Source: Sphingomonas sp. Ant H11 (GTDB lineage: Bacteria; Pseudomonadota; Alphaproteobacteria; Sphingomonadales; Sphingomonadaceae). Taken from it: a stretch of 64,000 nucleotides of DNA. The stretch spans positions 1 to 64,000 of the forward strand of contig NZ_JSBN01000015.1 of assembly GCF_000797515.1 (NCBI RefSeq), written 5' to 3'. Shown in pieces: positions 40,618 to 51,270 of this stretch. The notes beneath the pieces are model-generated. The model made no database searches, was not told where the DNA came from, and was given only the letters and a program-made list of their open reading frames with translations. The number at the start of each line of letters is the position of its first letter. The first letter of the stretch is position 1. Made by a program: the position numbers and the translations under genes.

Positions 40618-41784
40618 ATGCATCGGGGAAAGCGGCGCGAGCTAACGCATTTGGCGCTCGTCGGCATAGCGTCGAGTTTGGCAGCCTGCAGCGCGTCTCC
40701 CGCCGCGGAACGGGTGCCCGCCGTCCCGGTCGTGACCGCCGTCGTTCAGCGCGGCAATCAGCCCGTAACGCTTGGTGCCCCGGGCCAGCTGCAAGGCTAT
40801 TACACTGTCGATGCACGCGCGCAGACCAGTGGCAGGATCACCCGTTTATTCTATGCCGAGGGACAGACGGTCAAGGCCGGTCAGCCGCTTGCACAGATCG
40901 ATCCGCGCCCTTTGCAGGCGGCGCTGGAGGCCGATCGGGCGCAACTCGCGCGCGACAGCGCGGCGCTGGACGGGGCGCGTGATCTGCTCGAGCGTAACGC
41001 GCCGCTCGTCTCGCAAGGGCTTGCATCCGCGCAACAAGTCGCTGCCTACCGAACCCAGGTCGCCCAACTTGCCGCAACCGTGGCAGGTGATCGCGCGGTC
41101 CTAACGCGCGACCGCCTGTCGCTCGCCTACACCACAATCCGTTCGCCCATTTCGGGCGTGGCAGGTCTGCGCAAAGCCGATCCCGGAGCGTTGGTCGGCC
41201 CGTCGGACGCCGCCGGAATCGTGACGGTCGCGCAGGTGCAGCCGATTGCCATGCTGTTTTCGGTTTCGCAAAAGGATCTCGATGCAATCCAGCGCGCAGT
41301 GGTTGGCTCGCGGACGAACCTGAAAGTCGCCGTCACGACGCAAGGCGATGGACGACCCGTTCTCGAATCCGGCGAATTGGTCGTTCTCAACAACCAAATC
41401 GATCCGGCAACCGGCACCGTGCTTCTCAAAGCGGTCCTGCCGAATGCCGACCGCAAGCTCTGGCCCGGACAATTGGTACATGCACAGCTCGAACTGGGCA
41501 TCCGGCCCGGTGTCATAACAATCCCGTCCAGCGCGGTTCAGCGGAACCCGCAAGCGACGTTCGTCTGGCTGGTGTCCAACGGTCACGCGCGCATGCAGCC
41601 GATCAAGGCCGGAGCATCGACGGGTGATCGAACGATCGTAACCGCCGGCCTGGTCGGCGGCGAAACCGTGGTTACCGACGGCCAGTTCGCGCTGACTCCC
41701 GGGGCGGTGGTGACGGCCCAGGCCAATCCCGCCTCCGCCCCGGTGCGATCGGATGACCCTCACCGGCTGGGCATCGTTCAATGA
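40618..41784 (+). CDS. RND efflux periplasmic adaptor (membrane fusion lipoprotein)
   Basis: A 388-residue HlyD/AcrA-like protein. It has a lipoprotein signal ending in the lipobox LAAC (residues 22-25), a barrel-sandwich part (PGQLQGYYTVDARAQTSGRITRLFYAEGQTVKAGQPLAQID), a helical hairpin and beta-barrel (TTIRSPISGVAGLRKADPGALV), and a C-terminal VTDGQFALTPGAVV. AcrA-type adaptors connect the pump and outer-membrane channel. The ATG at 40618 has GGAGG six bases upstream. Its stop overlaps the pump start (ATGA). Confidence 0.93.
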   Translation: MHRGKRRELTHLALVGIASSLAACSASPAAERVPAVPVVTAVVQRGNQPVTLGAPGQLQGYYTVDARAQTSGRITRLFYAEGQTVKAGQPLAQIDPRPLQAALEADRAQLARDSAALDGARDLLERNAPLVSQGLASAQQVAAYRTQVAQLAATVAGDRAVLTRDRLSLAYTTIRSPISGVAGLRKADPGALVGPSDAAGIVTVAQVQPIAMLFSVSQKDLDAIQRAVVGSRTNLKVAVTTQGDGRPVLESGELVVLNNQIDPATGTVLLKAVLPNADRKLWPGQLVHAQLELGIRPGVITIPSSAVQRNPQATFVWLVSNGHARMQPIKAGASTGDRTIVTAGLVGGETVVTDGQFALTPGAVVTAQANPASAPVRSDDPHRLGIVQ

Positions 41785-44700
41785 GCGCGCCCGAGGCATC
41801 GGAGCTGACTCCATCGGGCGGGCTGTCGGGCCCCTTCATCCGGCGCCCGGTGGCGACGATGATGCTTGCGATAGCGCTGCTGCTCGCCGGCATTCTGTCC
41901 TATCTGCAGCTGCCGGTTGAATCGTTGCCGAACGTCAGCGTCGCGACAATCCAGGTCACCGCACAGCTGCCAGGCGCGGACGCGACCACCAACGCCGCTG
42001 CGGTCGCAACCCCGCTGGAGCGTCAGCTTGGGCAGATCCCGGGCCTGACCCAGATGACATCTTCGAGCGCTCTCAGCTTTGTGCAGATTTCATTGCAGTT
42101 CGCGCCAAAACGTTTCGGCCCAGCAGGCCGCGCTTGGCGTGCAGCAAGCGCTGATCGCGGCACAGGCGAGTCTGCCCCCGACGCTGGTCGCGCCGCCAAG
42201 CTTTCGCCTCGTCAACCCGGCCGACCCGCCCGCCCTCATCCTGGGAATCACGTCCGACGCGCTGCCGTTGACCACGGTCGACGATTATACCGAGAGCGTC
42301 CTGTTCGGTCGCCTATCGCAGATGCCCGGCGTCGGCCTGGTCACGATCGGTGGACAGCAGCAGGCTGCCATGCGGGTCGAAGTCGACCCGGCGGCCCTAA
42401 CGAGCCACGGACTGACAATGGCCACCGTGCGTACGGCGCTTCAGCAAAGCACGCTCAAAGCCGCCAAAGGAACGATCCGCGGCGACCGCCAGACCTGGGG
42501 CCTGTCGACCAACGACCAGCTCGATACCGAAAAGGGCTTTTCAGATGTGGTGATCGCCTATCGCAACGGCGCACCGATCCGCATCTCTGACATTGGCAGC
42601 GCGCGGATCGGGCCCGCAAACACCCAGCTTGCCGGCTGGTTCAACCGGAAGCCGGCCATCATCCTCAACGTCTTTCCGGCAGCCGGAGCGAACGTGATCC
42701 AGACGGTCGCGCAAATCCGGGCGGCGCTGCCCAAGCTGCAGGCATCGCTGCCGAAGGCGGTGCAGATCCGCATTGTGTCCGACCGAACCACGACGATCCA
42801 GGCCTCCGTAAGCGACGTCCGGTCCACGCTTCTGCTGACGGTCCTGCTCATAATCGGCACGATCTTTCTTTTCCTCCGCGAGCCACGCGCCACCCTGATC
42901 CCGGGGATAGCCGTCGTGCTGTCGATCATTGGCACGTTCGTCGTGATGCGCCTGTGCGGATTCAGCCTCGACAATCTGTCGCTGATGGCGCTGTCGATCG
43001 CAGTCGGCTTCGTCGTCGATGATGCGGTTGTGATGATCGAGAACATCACCCGCTACGTCGAACAAGGCCTGACGCCGTTCCAGGCGGCACTGAAGGGTGC
43101 GGGCGAGATCGGTTTCACCATCCTCGCGATTTCGACATCGCTGCTTGCAGTGTTCATCCCCTTGTTGCTGATGAGCGGTCTGGTCGGCCGGATGTTCCAG
43201 GAGTTCGCGCTGACGGTGGCTTCGGCGATCGTCCTGTCGGTGATCGTCTCCCTAACCCTGACACCAATGTTGTGCAGCATTCTGCTCAAGCCAAGCCGTG
43301 CCGACGCCCGGCATGGCCGACTCTATACCTTGCTCGAGCGCGGCTTCGCGCGGCTGACTGCGGGTTACGGCAAAGGGCTGGACGTCGTACTGCGCCACCA
43401 GCGGCTCGCGCTCGTCGCGATGGGCGGCACGGTCGCATTGACCGGCCTCTTGTTCGTAACGATCCCAAAGGGTTTCTTTCCTGAGCAGGATACCGGCATG
43501 ATCGCCGGGATTACCGAAGCCAGCGGCGACATCTCGACAACGGGGCTGGCCGCCCGCCAGACGGCGCTCGTCGACATCCTGCTAAAAGACCCCGCAATCC
43601 AGACCGTCGCGAGCTATATCGGCCCGGGCGGAAGCAGCCCGGCCCCCAATCAGGGCCGTATGTTCATCGCGCTCAAGCCGTTCGGACATCGAGGACCCGA
43701 TGGCGGCGCACAGCAGGTCATCGCTCGGTTGAACAAGGCCGTCGCAGGGCTCGCCGGGATCAAGCTCTACCTCCAGGCGTCGCAGGACATTACGATCGGC
43801 GCGCGAGTCTCCAAGAGCCAATATCAGTTCACGCTGGTCGACGCCGACAGCGCCGAACTCAGCGAGTGGTCGCAGCGCGTGGCGTCGGCCTTCAAGAAGA
43901 TCGCCGGTGTCACCGATGTGACCAGCGACGCGGGCAGCAACGGGCCACAACTTGCGATCACCATCGACCGCGACGCCGCTGCACGCCTCGGCATCACACC
44001 GGAAACCATCGATACCGCGCTGTACGACGCCTATGGCGAACGCCCGGCGACGAAGATCTACACTCCGGTGAACCAATATTTCGTCGTGCTCGAATTCGCT
44101 GCGGCACAACGGGCGACACCGGATTCGCTACAGCAAATCTATCTCAGCGCGTCGAACGGCGACCGAATCCCACTGTCGCAGGTCGCCACGATCCAGCCCG
44201 ACTCAGCCCCGCTGGTGGTGAACCATCAGAGTGGCTTCCCCTCGACGACCATTTCCTTCAATCTCGCGCCAGGCGTGTCCATCGGCACTGCGGTAAGCGC
44301 AGTTCAGAAGGTCCAGGCGCAGCTTCATCTGCCGCCCACCTTGCAGACATCGTTCGCGGGCAATGCACAGGCGTTCCAGTCCGCGCTTGCGGGCCAGGGG
44401 ATCCTGATCCTGCTGGCTCTTGTGGTCGTGTATCTCATTTTGGGGATGCTCTACGAAAGCTGGATCCTGCCCCTGACGATCCTGTCGACCTTGCCTTCGG
44501 CCAGCCTGGGGGCGTTGCTCACGCTATGGCTGGTAGGGCGCCCGCTGGACGTTATCGGAATTATCGGCATCGTGTTGCTGATCGGGCTTGTGCAGAAGAA
44601 CGGCATCATGCTCGTCGATTTCGCGGTCGAGCAGGAAGCCGCAGGCTTGGCACCCGAGGCAGCCATCCGCGAAGCTTGCCTCACTCGCTTTCGGCCAATC

Positions 44701-44925
44701 CTGATGACGACCCTGTGCGCAATGCTTGGCGGCATCCCGTTGATGATCGGGACGGGCGCGGGTGCGGAAATCCGCCAGCCGCTCGGCTATGCCATCGTCG
44801 GCGGACTGATGTTGTCGCAGGTACTGACGCTGTTCACCACGCCGGCCGTCTTTCTCGCAATCAATCGCCTGTCCCGCCGCCGCAAGGCCTCACCAGGGCC
44901 GCTTCAGCCGGTGCCGCAGCCATGA
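41781..44925 (+). CDS. RND multidrug efflux pump permease (one frameshift)
   Basis: Inner-membrane proton-driven pump of the AcrB/MexB/MdtB type. One extra base in the A run at 42107-42110 breaks the frame; without it the protein has 1047 residues, the standard length. FIRRPVATMMLAIALLLAGI starts TM1; the transmembrane proton relay lies in FVVDDAVVMIENITRY and in the second half at LLIGLVQKNGIMLVDFA. The N-terminal half (residues 1-105) is in another frame from the rest only because of this error. Substrate range cannot be read from sequence. Confidence 0.95.
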
Positions 44926-46333
44926 TGGGTCCCGCAATGTCGTCTCCTTGCTCATACCCGCACCGGATCATCGGTATTCTGCTCGCGAGCGCAACGCTGG
45001 CGGGATGCGCGCTCGGCCCCCGCCCGGTCCCGCCCGCCCCGACCGTCCCCGCGCAATGGAACAACCCGGTCGCCAACCAGGGAGAGTGGCCGAGCGACGA
45101 CTGGTGGAGCGCATTTGACGCCCCCGAACTGGAACGCCTGATCACAGACGCGCAGTCGCTCAATACGGACATAGCCCAGGCTCAAGCGCGGTTGGTTCAA
45201 GCCGATGCGCAGGCGCGGATCGCGGGTGCGGCCTTGCTGCCGACGGTCGCGCTCCAGCCGGGCGCATCGACCATCCGCAGCCTCAGCCCCACCGGCACGC
45301 TGCGGCGCTACAGTCCGTTGCTCGGCGTCGCGAGCGCTTCCTACGAAATAGATTTATGGGGCAAGCTTCACGACGCGCGACGCAGTGCCATCGCCAACGG
45401 CCAGGCGGCGCGCTTTTCGATTGCGGTGGTGCGTCTCGGCGTGACGAGCAGCGTGGCGGCGACCTATTTCCAGCTCTGCGCGGTGCAAGACAAGATCGCG
45501 GACGCCAAGAATGACGTCCTAAGCGCGACCCGCATATTGGAGGGTCTGCGTATCCAGCAACAGCATGGGCTCGTCACGGGTATGCAACTGGCCCAGCAGA
45601 CCGCCCTCGTCGCCCAGTTCGAAGCGGCGATTGCCCCGCTCGAGATCCAAAGGACGCATCTTGCCGACGCGCTGGCGATCCTGAGCGGCCACACACCCGA
45701 AGAGATTGCGATCACGGGAGGTTCGCTCGAAACCGTGAAGATCCCGCATGTGGAAAGCGGTCTTCCTGCCGACTTGCTCCTGCGTCGCCCGGACGTTCAG
45801 GAAGCCGAACGCCTGCTCGCCGCTGCGAATGCCAATATTTCGGTGGCCCGCAAGAACTTCCTTCCCTCCATTGCCTTGACCGGAACAGGTGGAGCGCAAA
45901 GCGTCGCGCTGGCAAGTGCGGTGGGTGCACCTGCCGCGATCTTCAATTTCGGTTTGTCGACGCTGCAGCCGATTTTTTCGGGCGGGCGACTGCGAGGTTC
46001 GCTCGACTATGCCAATGGCCGTTACGCCGAGCTCGCTGCCGGCTATGCGCGCGCCGTACAGCAGGCGCTTGGAGACACCGAGGATGCCTTGGCGACAGTC
46101 TCCGGCGAGGACATCGAGATGGCCAGACGCACCCAAGCGCTGGCCGCTTCGCGCAATGCAGCGGAGATGGCGCGCAAGGGTCTCGAAGGCGGCCTCACCG
46201 ACACTCTCCCGCTCCTGCTGGCCCAGCAAAGCCTCGCAAGTGCGCATAGCAGCTATATCGACGCGCGCCTCAACCGGGTCCTGGGGGCGGTAGCCTTGTA
46301 CAAAGCCTTGGGCGGCGGTTGGCAGAAGCCTGA
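44922..46333 (+). CDS. RND efflux outer membrane factor, NodT family lipoprotein (3' end uncertain)
   Basis: A TolC-like outer-membrane channel. Lipobox LAGC (ATLAGCALG), WWSAFDAPELERLI near residue 55, SYEIDLWGKLHDARRSA, and LPADLLLRRPDVQEAERLLAAANANISVARKNFLPSIALTG are the NodT family landmarks; it ends ALYKALGGGWQKP. The start ATG overlaps the pump stop. As written the frame has no stop before 47126 and would read through the opposite-strand rluA-type gene. A missing C at 46329-46331 would give the stop TGA at 46331-46333 and 470 residues; another candidate stop is TAA at 46375. Confidence 0.88.
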
Positions 46334-46412
46334 TATCCCGCGCGACGACCGGCCGATGCGCGAACAATATCTCTTAACTTCGCCCACTCTTCCGAGTGCG
46401 ATCGGCGAGCGC

Positions 46413-47075
46413 TCAGCCCTCGCTGAACCCCGCCACCACAAACCGCTCCGGCAACGGTGCTTTGGCGATAATCGGCTCCTTGCCCGCACGCGGCACGGTC
46501 AATTCGGCGGCGTGGAGCAGGGTCGCACCCTCGCCCTTGCCATAGATCGGGTCGCCCACCACCGCCGCGCCCAACGCTTCGGCAGCATGGACACGAATCT
46601 GATGCGTACGGCCAGTTTCGGGAATGAATTCCACAAAGCTGCGCCCGTCCTTGATCTCGAGCACGCGCCATGCCGTGCGCGAGGGCTTGCTGCCTTTGGT
46701 GCCAAGGGGATCGCCAACCATGCGCCACCCCGTCTCGATCGTGCTGACCTTGGCCAACGCCAGGTCGATCAATCCGCTTTCGCCTTCGACCACGCCATCG
46801 AGCACGGCGAGATAGCGCTTGCGCACAAGCCCCTGCTCGAACGCCTGCTGCAGCCTGGCATGCGCCTTGGGATTGCGCGACAGCAGGAGACAACCAGACG
46901 TATCGCGATCGAGCCGATGCACCGGCACCGGCCAGCGTTTGAACCCGAAGGTCAGCCCGTCGAGGTGGTTTTCGAGGCTAAGCGAGCCATCGCGCGGGCG
47001 GTCGACCGGGAGGCCGGCGGGCTTGTCGATGACGAGTGCCTCGCCATCGAGAAAAAGAACATGGTTTGCGAGCAT
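46413..47075 (-). CDS. RluA family pseudouridine synthase
   Basis: A 220-residue enzyme that isomerises uridine to pseudouridine in rRNA or tRNA. The catalytic Asp is in PVHRLDRDTSGCLLLS; VIDKPAGLPVDRP, RKRYLAVLDG, FIPETGRTHQIRVHA and VGDPIYGKG are the family motifs. It has no N-terminal S4 domain, so it is a short RluA form. The exact RNA target is unknown. It faces the efflux operon tail to tail. Confidence 0.93.
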   Translation of the reverse strand: MLANHVLFLDGEALVIDKPAGLPVDRPRDGSLSLENHLDGLTFGFKRWPVPVHRLDRDTSGCLLLSRNPKAHARLQQAFEQGLVRKRYLAVLDGVVEGESGLIDLALAKVSTIETGWRMVGDPLGTKGSKPSRTAWRVLEIKDGRSFVEFIPETGRTHQIRVHAAEALGAAVVGDPIYGKGEGATLLHAAELTVPRAGKEPIIAKAPLPERFVVAGFSEG

Positions 47076-47104
47076 TTCGGCCTCTTGCCACCGCTAGCGC
47101 CGAC

Positions 47105-47947
47105 ATGCCAGAGATTGTGCCTGTGAGCAGATGCGGAAGATCGATAACGCAGGTCGTTTTTGGGGCGATGGGCATCGTTCTCGCCCTGACTGCGGCTGCC
47201 CCGCAAAGCGATCTTCCCGCCCCTATGCCGGACGGCCGCATGCTCGGCCATCTGCCCTATGCCGAGGCCCTGCGCGGCGACCTGGTCGAAGCGCCAGCGG
47301 GTTTCGGGGTTGGGCAACCGTGCTTTATCCACCGCGACGCGGCACCGGATCTGGCCCGGCTGCTGACTGCAGCAGCGCTGACCCCGGGGGTCGGCCGGGT
47401 CCTCCATGCGGTATCCTGCTTTCGCGCGATCGCGCATCAGCGTGCGGTCTTTTGCCGTAACGCCCGGCCCGGAATTTGCCCCGATCCCTTCAATCGCGCC
47501 CGCTTCGTCGGGCCACCCGGCTATAGCGAACATGCCACGGGCTATGCGATCGACTTTGCGGTGCGCCCTGCCGCCGATTGCCGGGACGTGGATGCCTGTA
47601 TCGCCGCCACCAACGCCGGGCGCTGGCTTCTTGCCCATGCGCCGGACTATGGCTTCGAACTGTCCTTTCCCAATGGCAACCCGCAAGGGGTGACGTGGGA
47701 ACCGTGGCACTGGCGCTGGGTCGGCGCGAGCGTCAACGTGTCGGGCGCGGCACGCGCGCGGCTGACCTTCGCCCGCGCCCGCACAACCTACCCCGGAAAG
47801 CCGGGTGTTGCCAGCGACCGCGACGCCTGGCTGATCGCCACTGCACCGCAACCGCCGCTCTTGCTGATCAGCAAGGCAGCCACGACGCCGCCACCGCCCC
47901 TGTTGGGAGCGATGGCAGCGCCCTGGAGTCAGGAGCTCAGGCGCTAA
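47105..47947 (+). CDS. Extensin-like / D-Ala-D-Ala carboxypeptidase (VanY-like) family protein
   Basis: A 280-residue protein with an N-terminal hydrophobic segment (about residues 14-35). [17 protein letters not shown] carries the S-x-H-x-x-x-x-x-x-D zinc-binding pattern and EPWHWRWVG the last His of the M15B/LAS metallopeptidases, which trim D-Ala from peptidoglycan; [18 protein letters not shown] and the paired cysteines fit the extensin-like C-terminal family of alphaproteobacteria. The ATG at 47105 is likely. Its end overlaps the convergent wrbA gene by 11 bases. Confidence 0.82.
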   Translation: MPEIVPVSRCGRSITQVVFGAMGIVLALTAAAPQSDLPAPMPDGRMLGHLPYAEALRGDLVEAPAGFGVGQPCFIHRDAAPDLARLLTAAALTPGVGRVLHAVSCFRAIAHQRAVFCRNARPGICPDPFNRARFVGPPGYSEHATGYAIDFAVRPAADCRDVDACIAATNAGRWLLAHAPDYGFELSFPNGNPQGVTWEPWHWRWVGASVNVSGAARARLTFARARTTYPGKPGVASDRDAWLIATAPQPPLLLISKAATTPPPPLLGAMAAPWSQELRR

Positions 47948-48538
47948 GCTTGGCCGCCGTTTCGGCGATGCGCTTGCCCTGATAGCGCGCACCGGCCAGT
48001 TCCTCCGCTTCGGGCTGACGGCTGCCGTCGCCGCCTGCGATCGTGGTCGCGCCATAAGGCGAACCGCCGCGCAGCTTGTCGACGCCCATCTGGTCCTGGA
48101 AGCCGTAATCGAGACCGACGATCGTCATGCCGTGATGCAGCAGGTTGGTGATGATCGAGAACAGGGTCGTTTCCTGGCCGCCATGCTGGCTGGCGGTCGA
48201 GGTGAACGCGCCGCCGACCTTGCCGACGAGCTTGCCCTGAAACCATACACCGCCGGTGGTATCCCAGAACGACGCCATCTGGCTTGGCATACGGCCGAAG
48301 CGAGTCGCGCGCCAACGATGATCGCGTCATAATCGGCAAGGGCGTCTGGGCCCTCGATCACCGGATGGGCGGTGTCGGTCTTGAAACCGGCCGCTTCGAT
48401 GACCGCCTGCGGGGCGGTTTCCGGCACGCGGCGGATATCGACCTCGGCCCCGGCCGAGCGGGCACCTTCGGCAACCGCATCCGCCATCTGCTCGATATGG
48501 CCATAGGACGAATAATAGAGAACGAGAACCTTGGTCAT
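47937..48538 (-). CDS. wrbA: NAD(P)H:quinone oxidoreductase, WrbA type (one frameshift)
   Basis: Flavodoxin-like FMN protein that reduces quinones by two electrons. [24 protein letters not shown] is the WrbA start; the missing base near 48304-48312 restores [56 protein letters not shown] and [12 protein letters not shown] follow. With the base restored the protein has 200 residues, the usual WrbA length. The ATG at 48538 has AAGGA seven bases upstream. Confidence 0.92.
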
Positions 48539-48601
48539 TGTACAGTCCTTCTTCATTGCTCCCCTCCCGAGAGCGGGCGGGGGTTGGGGTAGGAAAACGG
48601 G

Positions 48602-49300
48602 TTATTCTGAATCGACGAGCACCAGTTCGGCATCTTCCAGCGCGGTGATCGTCACGGTCTGGCCGCCATCCATCGCGGCACCGTCGCGCGCCTTGAACGT
48701 TTCGCCATTGATCTCGATCGATCCGGTCGCGGGCACCAGATAAGCGTGGCGTCCGGGCAGGACGTCATGCGTGATGCTCTCGCCCGCCCGCACCATCGCG
48801 GCGAGCACCCGCGCATCGGCGCGGATCGGCAGAGCTTCGGTATCTTCCGCGAAGCCGCTGGCGAGCGTCACGAACTTGCCCGAACGATCGTCCTTGGGAA
48901 ACGGCTTGGCACCCCAACTGGGCGATCCACCGGTCCGCGTCGGCTCGATCCAGATCTGGAACAGCGTCGTCGGCTCCTGCTCCAGATTGTATTCGGCGTG
49001 GCGCACGCCGGTGCCGGCACTCATCACCTGCACATCCCCTGCGCCGGTGCGGCCCTGATTTCCCATCGAATCCTGATGGGTGATCGCACCCTTACGGACA
49101 TAGGTGATGATTTCCATGTCGCGGTGGGGATGCGGCGGAAAGCCGCTATTGGCGGCGATCTCGTCATCATTCCATACCCGGATCGCGCCCCATCCCATCC
49201 GGGCGGGCTCATAATAATCGGCAAAGGAAAAATGATGACGGGCATTGAGCCAGCCATGGTCGGCATGGCCCAGGCTCTCGAACGAGCGTTTCTCGATCAC
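48602..49300 (-). CDS. Pirin family protein
   Basis: A 232-residue bicupin. The N-terminal metal site is in NSGFPPHPHRDMEIITYVRKG and GTGVRHAEYN (His and Glu ligands). Pirins act as quercetinases or regulators; the exact role here is unknown. The GTG at 49300 has GGAG seven bases upstream. It is divergent from a LysR gene, a common pirin arrangement, with a shared operator region between. Confidence 0.92.
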   Translation of the reverse strand: MIEKRSFESLGHADHGWLNARHHFSFADYYEPARMGWGAIRVWNDDEIAANSGFPPHPHRDMEIITYVRKGAITHQDSMGNQGRTGAGDVQVMSAGTGVRHAEYNLEQEPTTLFQIWIEPTRTGGSPSWGAKPFPKDDRSGKFVTLASGFAEDTEALPIRADARVLAAMVRAGESITHDVLPGRHAYLVPATGSIEINGETFKARDGAAMDGGQTVTITALEDAELVLVDSE

Positions 49301-49363
49301 GGTGTTTCTCCAGCGGAGGAATTCTGTTGCCGCCAAGATAGAGCTTTGGATCACACGGTAAAT

Positions 49364-49389
49364 GGAAACGCTGGAAACCTATCGTTTCC
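49364..49389. promoter_or_regulatory. Candidate LysR operator between the pirin and lysR-type genes
   Basis: GGAAACG at 49364 and CGTTTCC at 49383 form a seven-base inverted repeat, with a second overlapping GGAAAC/GTTTCC pair at 49373/49384. It lies in the 130-base divergent promoter region. LysR regulators typically control a divergent neighbour from such a site. Confidence 0.5.
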
Positions 49390-49430
49390 CCATCTACAAA
49401 TGAGGAGACGTTTCTATCGAGGATTTTTCC

Positions 49431-50342
49431 ATGCGCTTGCCCGATCTTGAAGCTTGGGCGATCTTCGCCAGCGTGGTCGAGCATCGCTCCTTCAGCGGCG
49501 CGGCGGATGCGATCGGCGTTTCAAAAGCGACGGTTTCGAAAGCGGTGACGCGGCTCGAAACGCATCTGGGACAGTCGCTGTTCCACCGTACCTCGCGCCG
49601 CCTCTCGCTTACGGAGAATGGCAAGGCCTTGGCAGAACATGCGGCGCGCATTCTGGCCGAAGCCAATGCCGCCGAAGAGGCTGCCCATGCCGCGGCAACT
49701 GCACCAACCGGCCTGGTGCGCGTCGCCGCGCCGATGTCGCTCGGGCTGATCGCCATCGCGCCGGTCATCGCAGATTTTCTCGCGCTGCATCCAGGCATCA
49801 CGATCGACCTCCACCTGTCCGATGCGCGCGTCGATATCGTCGCAGAAGGGTTCGACATCGCATTGCGCATCGCCTCGCTGCCCGACAGTTCGCTGCGCGC
49901 GCGCAAGCTCGCCGACATCCGCATCAACCTTGTGGCGGCACCCGAATATCTCGCGCGGCACGGCCGACCGACCCATCCGGGCCAACTCGGCGAACATCGC
50001 TGTTTCGCCTACACCAACATTACCGCGCCGTGGCGATTCGTCGGGCCGGATGGGACGGAGGTCTCGGTGCGTCTGCAGGGCCCGCTCGCGACCAATAGCG
50101 GCGAGGCGATGCTGCCGGCGCTCCGCCGAGGCCTGGGCATCGCGATGCTGCCGGACTTTATTGTCGGCGACGACTTGGCCACCGGTCGGCTCGAAACCAT
50201 CCTCGAGGATTGGACTCCCTATGGGGGAGCCTTGCACTTGATGACCCCGCCCGGCACGCTGCGGCCAGCGCGGGTGGAGGTGCTGATCGCCTATCTGAGC
50301 GAGCACCTGAAAACGCTTTGTTCCGTAAAAATCCCTAAGTGA
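49431..50342 (+). CDS. LysR family transcriptional regulator
   Basis: A 303-residue regulator: N-terminal winged helix (FASVVEHRSFSGAADAIGVSKATVSKAVTRLETHLG, LFHRTSRRLSLTENG) and a C-terminal periplasmic-binding-like sensor domain (GLVRVAAPMSLG, FDIALRIASLPDSSL). It matches the CrgA/AaeR-type subgroup. The ATG follows GAGGA. It probably controls the divergent pirin gene. Confidence 0.93.
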   Translation: MRLPDLEAWAIFASVVEHRSFSGAADAIGVSKATVSKAVTRLETHLGQSLFHRTSRRLSLTENGKALAEHAARILAEANAAEEAAHAAATAPTGLVRVAAPMSLGLIAIAPVIADFLALHPGITIDLHLSDARVDIVAEGFDIALRIASLPDSSLRARKLADIRINLVAAPEYLARHGRPTHPGQLGEHRCFAYTNITAPWRFVGPDGTEVSVRLQGPLATNSGEAMLPALRRGLGIAMLPDFIVGDDLATGRLETILEDWTPYGGALHLMTPPGTLRPARVEVLIAYLSEHLKTLCSVKIPK

Positions 50343-50350
50343 ATGCCCGC

Positions 50351-50385
50351 GACTCGTGGATTCAGGCCGCTTAATGTGAAATTAA
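50351..50385 (+). promoter_or_regulatory. ctrA promoter region: two GANTC sites and a CtrA box
   Basis: GACTC (50351-50355) and GATTC (50359-50363) are sites of the CcrM-type methyltransferase. TTAATGTGAAATTAACC starts at 50371 and gives TTAA-N7-TTAA (50371-50385), the CtrA recognition sequence. The cluster is 97-131 bases before the ctrA start. It suggests autoregulation and replication-coupled control by hemimethylation, as in Caulobacter. Confidence 0.75.
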
Positions 50386-50481
50386 CCTTTTGCCTTCATC
50401 ACTGATGAGGTTAATGGAGTGTGAGGCAAGTCGGACCGCAGGGGGCCCGGAACGCCTGACGAGAAACGGGGGAACGCCCAG

Positions 50482-51186
50482 ATGCGCGTATTGCTGATCG
50501 AGGACGAGCCGACGACCGCCTTGGCGATCGAGCTCATGCTGACCACCGAAGGTTTCAATGTCTACAAGACGGATCTGGGCGAAGAAGGCCTCGATCTCGG
50601 CAAGCTGTATGATTACGATATCATCCTGCTCGACCTCAATTTGCCGGACATGCACGGCTATGACGTGCTCAAGCGGTTGCGGGTTGCCCGGGTGCAGACG
50701 CCGGTGCTGATCCTGTCGGGCATCAACGAAATGGACTCGAAGGTTCGCAGCTTCGGCTTCGGTGCCGACGATTACGTCACCAAGCCCTTCCACCGCGAAG
50801 AACTGACCGCGCGCATCCACGCCGTGGTCCGCCGCTCAAAGGGCCACAGCCAGTCGGTCATCCGCACCGGCAAGCTGGCGGTCAACCTGGATGCCAAGAC
50901 GGTCGAAGTCGATGGTGCCCGCGTGCATCTGACCGGCAAGGAATATGCGATGCTCGAGCTGCTCAGCTTGCGCAAGGGCACCACGCTGACCAAGGAAATG
51001 TTCCTGAACCACCTGTATGGCGGCATGGACGAGCCCGAACTCAAGATCATCGACGTGTTCATCTGCAAGCTGCGCAAGAAGCTGTCGATGGCCTGCGAAG
51101 GCGAGAATTATATCGAGACGGTGTGGGGCCGCGGCTATGTGCTGCGCGAACCCGACGAGATGATGGCCTCCGCCGAAGTCGCCTGA
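50482..51186 (+). CDS. ctrA: Cell cycle response regulator CtrA
   Basis: A 234-residue OmpR-type regulator. The receiver domain has [20 protein letters not shown], the phospho-acceptor Asp in [18 protein letters not shown] (about residue 51), and the Lys in [13 protein letters not shown]. The winged helix has [32 protein letters not shown] and [14 protein letters not shown], characteristic of CtrA rather than of other OmpR proteins. It controls cell cycle, polarity and motility genes in alphaproteobacteria. A terminator follows. Confidence 0.97.
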   Translation: MRVLLIEDEPTTALAIELMLTTEGFNVYKTDLGEEGLDLGKLYDYDIILLDLNLPDMHGYDVLKRLRVARVQTPVLILSGINEMDSKVRSFGFGADDYVTKPFHREELTARIHAVVRRSKGHSQSVIRTGKLAVNLDAKTVEVDGARVHLTGKEYAMLELLSLRKGTTLTKEMFLNHLYGGMDEPELKIIDVFICKLRKKLSMACEGENYIETVWGRGYVLREPDEMMASAEVA

Positions 51187-51233
51187 TCGCGTCACTCCGT
51201 CAAACCGAACAGCTTTCCGCTCCGGCGGATCCG

Positions 51234-51270
51234 GGCCGCGCCATCTGGGGGGGATGTCGCGGCCTTTCTT
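51234..51270 (+). terminator. Rho-independent terminator after ctrA
   Basis: GGCCGCG (51234-51240) pairs with CGCGGCC (51258-51264) around a 17-base loop, followed by TTTCTTT. Placed 48 bases after the ctrA stop. Confidence 0.7.

Noticed and set aside
43866..47126. A single 1086-residue fusion of pump fragment, channel and unknown tail
   Set aside because: The first part is an out-of-frame shadow of the pump; the middle is the NodT-type channel; the tail is antisense to a pseudouridine synthase. Only the middle is a gene.
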